Assembly (NCBI RefSeq): GCF_965200585.1
Contig: NZ_OZ241361.1
Reading direction: 5' to 3' (one strand)
DNA: 64,000 nt
From: Bacterioplanoides sp965200585
Lineage (GTDB): Bacteria; Pseudomonadota; Gammaproteobacteria; Pseudomonadales; Oceanobacteraceae
Shown here in pieces: positions 60,155 through 64,000 of this stretch (position 1 is the stretch's first letter; the number at the start of each line of letters is the position of its first letter). Below the pieces are notes generated by a model. The model did no database searches, had not been told where the DNA came from, and saw only the letters and a program-made list of their open reading frames with translations. The translations under genes were made by a program, and so were the position numbers.

Positions 60155-61430
60155 ATCTATTCTTTCTGCCGGGTTATTCAGCTTCGGCCTGTTATCCGGC
60201 GCAGCGCAGGCAGCCCCGGTATCCATTGACCATGTGGTGGCCGTTGTTGATGACGACATCCTGATGGACAGTGAATTACAGCTGCGTATTGGCGAAGTAA
60301 AACGTCAGAACCGCGGAGCACAGTTACCGGCGGCCACAGTGTTACGCACTCAGGTACTGGAACGTATGATTCTGGAAAGCATTCAGCTGCAGATGGCCGA
60401 TCGCGGTGGTATCCGTATTGCCGACACCGAGCTGAATAACGCCATTCGCCGTATTGCCTCCCAGAACCAGATGTCACTCAGTGAATTCCGCCAGGCGATG
60501 GAAAGTGAAGGTGTGTCTTTCACCCTCGCCCGTGATCAGATCCGTAATGAAATGCGCGTCAGTCGGGTACAGCGTTTTCAGGTTGGTGAGCGAATTCAGA
60601 TCACCGATCAGGATGTCGATTATTTTCTCGCCTCCGATCTGGGCAAACTGGCCTCAGCGGCAGAATACCGTATTGGCCATATTCTGATTGCCGTACCGTC
60701 TCAGGCCAGCCCGGGGGATTTACAAAAAGCCGAAAAGCAGGCCCATGGTATTGTCGCCAACCTGCGCAGCGGTGCCGACTTCCAGCAAACGGCGATTGCT
60801 CAGTCGAACGGTCGTAATGCATTAAAAGGGGGTGATCTGGGCTGGCGCAAAGAAGCGCAGTTACCGGGTATCTTTGCCGATGTGATTCCTGAGTTGCAGG
60901 TTGGTGAAGTATCCAACCCAATCAAAAGCGCCAGTGGTTACCATATTGTCACCGTGACCGAAAAACGCGGTGGCACGACACAAATGATCACCCAGACCAA
61001 AGTACGTCATATTCTGGTGCAGCCGAACGAACTGCGTAGCGCGGCAAAAACCAAAGCACTGATTGAGCGCATCTATAAGCGCCTGCAAAACGGTGAAGAC
61101 TTTGAAACCCTGGCACGTGAATTCAGTGATGACCCCGGCAGTGGTGCCAGCGGTGGCGACCTGGGTTGGGTAAACCCAGGCGATATGGTGCCAGCCTTTG
61201 ATAAAACCATGGCGGCCACTCAACCTGGCGAATTAAGCGAGCCGTTTGAGAGTCGCTTTGGTTGGCATGTTCTTCAGGTTGAAGGCCGCAAAGAAACGGA
61301 TATTGGTGCAGAGAAACAACGCGATCAGGTACGCCAGCTGTTATACAGCCGTCGCTTTGAGGAAGAACTGCCGATCTGGCTGCGTAAAATCCGTTCCGAA
61401 GCGTATGTTGATATCAAGGGCGATGAATGA
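60144..61430 (+). CDS. surA: Peptidyl-prolyl isomerase and chaperone SurA
   Basis: Periplasmic chaperone for outer-membrane proteins, including LptD. The 428-aa product has a signal peptide (MTIKSILSAGLFSFGLLSGA, AQA), an N-terminal helical chaperone core (VAVVDDDILMDSELQLRI), and two parvulin domains starting near residue 170 (YRIGHILIAVPS, ALKGGDLGWRKEAQLPG) and 285 (KVRHILVQPNE, GASGGDLGWVNPGDMVP). It begins inside lptD and ends overlapping pdxA, a tightly coupled operon. Confidence 0.97.
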   Translation: MTIKSILSAGLFSFGLLSGAAQAAPVSIDHVVAVVDDDILMDSELQLRIGEVKRQNRGAQLPAATVLRTQVLERMILESIQLQMADRGGIRIADTELNNAIRRIASQNQMSLSEFRQAMESEGVSFTLARDQIRNEMRVSRVQRFQVGERIQITDQDVDYFLASDLGKLASAAEYRIGHILIAVPSQASPGDLQKAEKQAHGIVANLRSGADFQQTAIAQSNGRNALKGGDLGWRKEAQLPGIFADVIPELQVGEVSNPIKSASGYHIVTVTEKRGGTTQMITQTKVRHILVQPNELRSAAKTKALIERIYKRLQNGEDFETLAREFSDDPGSGASGGDLGWVNPGDMVPAFDKTMAATQPGELSEPFESRFGWHVLQVEGRKETDIGAEKQRDQVRQLLYSRRFEEELPIWLRKIRSEAYVDIKGDE

Positions 61431-62464
61431 TCCGGCTGGCAATTACCGCCGGTGAACCGGCCGGCATTGGCCCGGATTTGTGCATTCAACTGGCTCAGCA
61501 ACCACATAATCAACGACAACTGATTGTGATTGCCGATCCACAACTGCTGCAGCAACGGGCTCAGCAGCTGGGGCTGGCGCTTGAGATTCTGATCTTTGAT
61601 GATCGCAGTCCACTGCAAGCCGCTAAACCTGGCCAGCTATGGGTGTACCCGGTCAGTTTACGTGCTCAGGCAACGGCCGGTGTGCTCGACACCACAAATG
61701 GTTTGTATGTGCTGGAAACCCTGCGTATTGCCGCTCAGGGTTGCCTCGATAAACGCTGGCACGGCATCGTTACCGCGCCAGTACACAAAGGGGTGATCAA
61801 TGATGCTTTAGCAGCCAACCCGGAGTTTGATGATCCGGTGATCAAGGCCTCTGATGTTACCGGGCACACAGCTTTTACCGGCCATACAGAGTACTTCCGC
61901 GATTATTGTGGTGTCACCGAAGTGGTGATGATGCTGGCCACCAGCGACTTAAAAGTCGCTTTGGTCACCACTCACCTGCCGTTGCGTGACGTGGCGGATG
62001 CCATTACTCCCGAACGTATTCAGCGCGTCAGTCGTATTCTGCATCACGATTTACAAACCTTTTTTGGTTTACCACAACCGCGCATTCTGGTTGCCGGGCT
62101 TAATCCACACGCCGGTGAAGATGGGCATTTAGGCCGTGAAGAGCTGGATGTGATTAACCCAACACTGGCAGGGCTGCGCGATGAGGGCCTGCAACTGATT
62201 GGCCCGCTACCCGCAGACACCTTATATACACCCAAGTTATTAGAACAGGCGGATGCCACCCTGGCGATGTATCACGACCAGGGATTACCGGTATTAAAAT
62301 TCCACGGATTCGGACGGGCCGCTAATATTACTCTTGGACTTCCGATTATCCGCACTTCGGTTGATCATGGTACAGCACTCGATCTGGCAGGCAGTGGTAA
62401 CGCTGATGCCGGTAGCCTGCTGACTGCGATCGAAGTTGCCAGCCAAATGGCACACAATGTATGA
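61427..62464 (+). CDS. pdxA: 4-hydroxythreonine-4-phosphate dehydrogenase
   Basis: A step of pyridoxal phosphate synthesis by the DXP-dependent route. The 345-aa product shows ITAGEPAGIGPD at the start, the metal His residues in TGHTEYF and LNPHAGEDG, and MYHDQGLPVLKFHGFG with the third His. ATG at 61427 overlaps the surA stop (ATGA), and its own stop overlaps rsmA the same way. Confidence 0.97.
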   Translation: MIRLAITAGEPAGIGPDLCIQLAQQPHNQRQLIVIADPQLLQQRAQQLGLALEILIFDDRSPLQAAKPGQLWVYPVSLRAQATAGVLDTTNGLYVLETLRIAAQGCLDKRWHGIVTAPVHKGVINDALAANPEFDDPVIKASDVTGHTAFTGHTEYFRDYCGVTEVVMMLATSDLKVALVTTHLPLRDVADAITPERIQRVSRILHHDLQTFFGLPQPRILVAGLNPHAGEDGHLGREELDVINPTLAGLRDEGLQLIGPLPADTLYTPKLLEQADATLAMYHDQGLPVLKFHGFGRAANITLGLPIIRTSVDHGTALDLAGSGNADAGSLLTAIEVASQMAHNV

Positions 62465-63312
62465 GCAATACCTCCGACTCCCGTTCGTTAAACCCGAATC
62501 AGCACGGCCATAAGGCACGTAAACGCTTTGGTCAGAACTTTCTGCACGATCACTACGTGATCGACAAAATTGTACGCTCGATTAATCCTAAGCCGGAAGA
62601 TTGTCTGGTGGAGATTGGCCCGGGCATGGGGGCCATCACTGAGCCCCTGCTGGAAGCCAGTGGTCGCCTGAACGTGGTTGAACTCGACCGCGACCTGATT
62701 CCGATCCTGCGCACCAAGTTTTTTAACTACCCGGATTTTAATATCTACGAAGGCGATGCGCTGAAGTTTGATTTCCGCCAGCTGCTTGATAACGACGAGC
62801 AACAACTGCGGATTGTTGGCAACCTGCCTTACAACATTTCCACGCCGCTGATTTTCCACTTTCTGAGTCACCATGCCATGGTGAAAGACATGCACTTTAT
62901 GTTGCAGAAAGAAGTGGTCGATCGTCTGGCTGCCGGGCCCGGTACTTCTGATTATGGCCGCCTCGGCATCATGGCGCAGTATTACTGCAAAGTAGAGCCG
63001 TTGTTTATTGTTGGCCCCGGCTCGTTTAATCCGCCGCCCAAAGTGGATTCGGCTATTGTCCGGCTGGTACCTTACGATGAGCTGCCGTATCCGGCGAAAG
63101 ATACTAAGGTATTACAACGGGTGGTACGCGAAGCTTTCAGCATGCGCCGTAAAACCATCCGTAATACCCTGAAAAAATTACTCAGCGCCGATGAGATTGA
63201 AGCACTGGGACTGGATACCAGCCTGCGTCCGGAGCGCCTGACGCTGCAGGACTACGTCAGCATTGCCGACGCGGTATACGATAAGCAGCAACATGAAGCT
63301 GACGACCAATAA
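62461..63312 (+). CDS. rsmA: 16S rRNA dimethyladenosine transferase
   Basis: Dimethylates the two adjacent adenines near the 3' end of 16S rRNA (KsgA). The 283-aa product has GQNFLHD at the N terminus, the SAM-binding EIGPGMGAIT, VVELDRD, and the catalytic NLPYNIS. The C-terminal helical part contains FNPPPKVDSAIVRL. Position between pdxA and apaG is conserved in gammaproteobacteria. Confidence 0.97.
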   Translation: MSNTSDSRSLNPNQHGHKARKRFGQNFLHDHYVIDKIVRSINPKPEDCLVEIGPGMGAITEPLLEASGRLNVVELDRDLIPILRTKFFNYPDFNIYEGDALKFDFRQLLDNDEQQLRIVGNLPYNISTPLIFHFLSHHAMVKDMHFMLQKEVVDRLAAGPGTSDYGRLGIMAQYYCKVEPLFIVGPGSFNPPPKVDSAIVRLVPYDELPYPAKDTKVLQRVVREAFSMRRKTIRNTLKKLLSADEIEALGLDTSLRPERLTLQDYVSIADAVYDKQQHEADDQ

Positions 63313-63339
63313 TCACTGAGACGACTGAGAGCAGCACGG

Positions 63340-63720
63340 ATGAAGACACTTGACGATAGCATCGAAGTTGATGTCATCAGCGAATATCTGGCCGAGCAAT
63401 CGGTGCCAGACGAGCAACGCTTTGTGTTTGCCTATCATATCCGCATTATTAACCACGGTGAGCAGCCAGCTACACTGCGCAGCCGCCACTGGTTTATCGC
63501 CAACGGCAATGCCGACGTTCAGGAGGTTAATGGTGAAGGTGTGGTGGGTGTACAGCCCACCATTGAATCCGGTGATTATTTTGACTACTCCTCCGGTGCC
63601 GTGCTGGCAACCAAAGTGGGCAGTATGCGTGGCTATTATGTGATGGAAGCACAGGATGGCACCTTATTTCATGCCACTATTCCGGTCTTTACTCTGGCCA
63701 CCCCACACGCTCTGAATTAA
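63340..63720 (+). CDS. apaG: ApaG protein
   Basis: Small beta-sandwich protein of 126 aa with a fibronectin III-like fold and a known tie to the apaH locus. Motifs are RFVFAYHIRIINHGEQPATL RSRHW-type strands (about residues 25-50), GVVGVQPTIESGDYFDYSSG, and MRGYYVMEAQDG. The biochemical role is not settled. It starts 27 bp after rsmA and ends 14 bp before apaH. Confidence 0.96.
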   Translation: MKTLDDSIEVDVISEYLAEQSVPDEQRFVFAYHIRIINHGEQPATLRSRHWFIANGNADVQEVNGEGVVGVQPTIESGDYFDYSSGAVLATKVGSMRGYYVMEAQDGTLFHATIPVFTLATPHALN

Positions 63721-63734
63721 CTAAGATTTTGTAA

Positions 63735-64000
63735 ATGGCTACTTACGCAATTGGTGATTTACAAGGCTGCTTTGAACCGTTGCAGCGCTTGTTAGATAAA
63801 GTGAAATTTAACCCGGCTAAAGACCACTTATGGCTGGCCGGTGATCTGGTTAACCGCGGCCCGCAGTCGCTTGAAGTGTTACGTTTTCTCAAAGACCTGC
63901 AGCACCGGGCTGTTTGTGTTCTTGGCAACCACGATCTGCACCTGCTGGCGGTGTACTACGGTGATCATAAGATCAAACGCAGCGACACACTGGATCTGAT
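63735..64000 (+). CDS. apaH: Diadenosine tetraphosphatase (partial, cut by window end)
   Basis: The first 88 codons of a calcineurin-like symmetrical Ap4A hydrolase, splitting Ap4A to two ADP. The metal-binding motifs at the start are clear: YAIGDLQGCFEPLQRLL, LWLAGDLVNRGPQSLEVL and VLGNHDLHLLAV. The remainder lies beyond 64000. It ends the lptD-surA-pdxA-rsmA-apaG-apaH cluster. Confidence 0.95.
   Translation, partial: MATYAIGDLQGCFEPLQRLLDKVKFNPAKDHLWLAGDLVNRGPQSLEVLRFLKDLQHRAVCVLGNHDLHLLAVYYGDHKIKRSDTLDL

Noticed and set aside
1..64000. tRNA, rRNA, prophage or complete insertion sequence
   Set aside because: No tRNA T-loop/acceptor pattern, rRNA segment, transposase, integrase or phage structural gene was recognised on either strand; the only mobile DNA seen is the MITE and the REP pair.

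Overview
This window looks like chromosomal DNA of a marine, lipid-using gammaproteobacterium, most like the Oceanospirillales (the Thalassolituus/Oleibacter type is my guess). The reasons are: the conserved lptD-surA-pdxA-rsmA-apaG-apaH cluster; a Pseudomonas-type amgK-murU recycling pair; a trpEGDC operon; a PsrA-like operator in front of tandem FadE-type acyl-CoA dehydrogenases; and a surface lipase with DUF1302/DUF1329 partners. Taxonomy is inferred from gene content only; no search was run. Base composition looks near 50% GC, except for an AT-rich lipoprotein gene at 4893-7070. No tRNA, rRNA, CRISPR array or prophage was seen.

Layout. 0.1-4.8 kb: glycine cleavage genes gcvT, gcvH, gcvP. 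4.9-8.5 kb: an accessory stretch with a beta-propeller lipoprotein, an orphan XRE regulator, a BLUF photoreceptor and a small membrane protein. 8.6-12.8 kb: trpEGDC on the minus strand, with a possible leader peptide and attenuator. 12.9-14.6 kb: a HAD phosphatase, an OGFr-like protein and the hibernation factor hpf. 14.7-18.6 kb: two acyl-CoA dehydrogenases with a perfect PsrA-like palindrome. 18.7-23 kb: a SprA-family HExxH protein, a small FlgE-tail-like protein, bioB, comF and srkA. 23-31 kb: DUF1329, DUF1302, a VolA/Pla-1-type lipase lipoprotein and a divergent thiolase. 31-35 kb: REP pair, purU, a CBS protein, ppnN and a His-tailed exported protein. 35-40 kb: tandem alkaline phosphatases under a Pho box, then class I fumarase with a 17-bp minisatellite at its 3' end. 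40-44 kb: a block of poorly known genes (a DUF2846 lipoprotein, two paralogous exported proteins, an ACAD-like protein coupled to a membrane coiled-coil protein). 44-49 kb: sodB, maf, and gspN-gspC-gspD of type II secretion. 49.5-54.9 kb: a ceramidase-like lipoprotein lacking the catalytic serine, a solute-binding protein, a GIY-YIG protein, a TrhA/hemolysin III protein, arfB and a BrnT/BrnA module. 54.9-64 kb: djlA, murU, amgK, then lptD to apaH, which is cut by the window end.

The clearest unusual event is at 54.1-54.9 kb. A 263-bp MITE-like element has inserted into brnT at a TA dinucleotide. Removing the element and one TA copy restores an 87-codon in-frame toxin gene, while the antitoxin brnA stays intact. 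A 10+2+10 palindrome directly before brnT is a likely autoregulatory operator. The best candidates for undescribed biology are the paralogous exported pair at 41261-42388, the coupled coiled-coil/ACAD-like pair at 42402-44071, and the serine-less ceramidase homologue.

How the genes fit together: the lipase, the DUF1302/DUF1329 envelope proteins, the PsrA-like site, the two acyl-CoA dehydrogenases and the thiolase together suggest capture and beta-oxidation of external lipids. Tandem phosphatases under a Pho box and an exported ceramidase-like protein suggest scavenging of phosphate and lipids outside the cytoplasm, which fits a seawater lifestyle.
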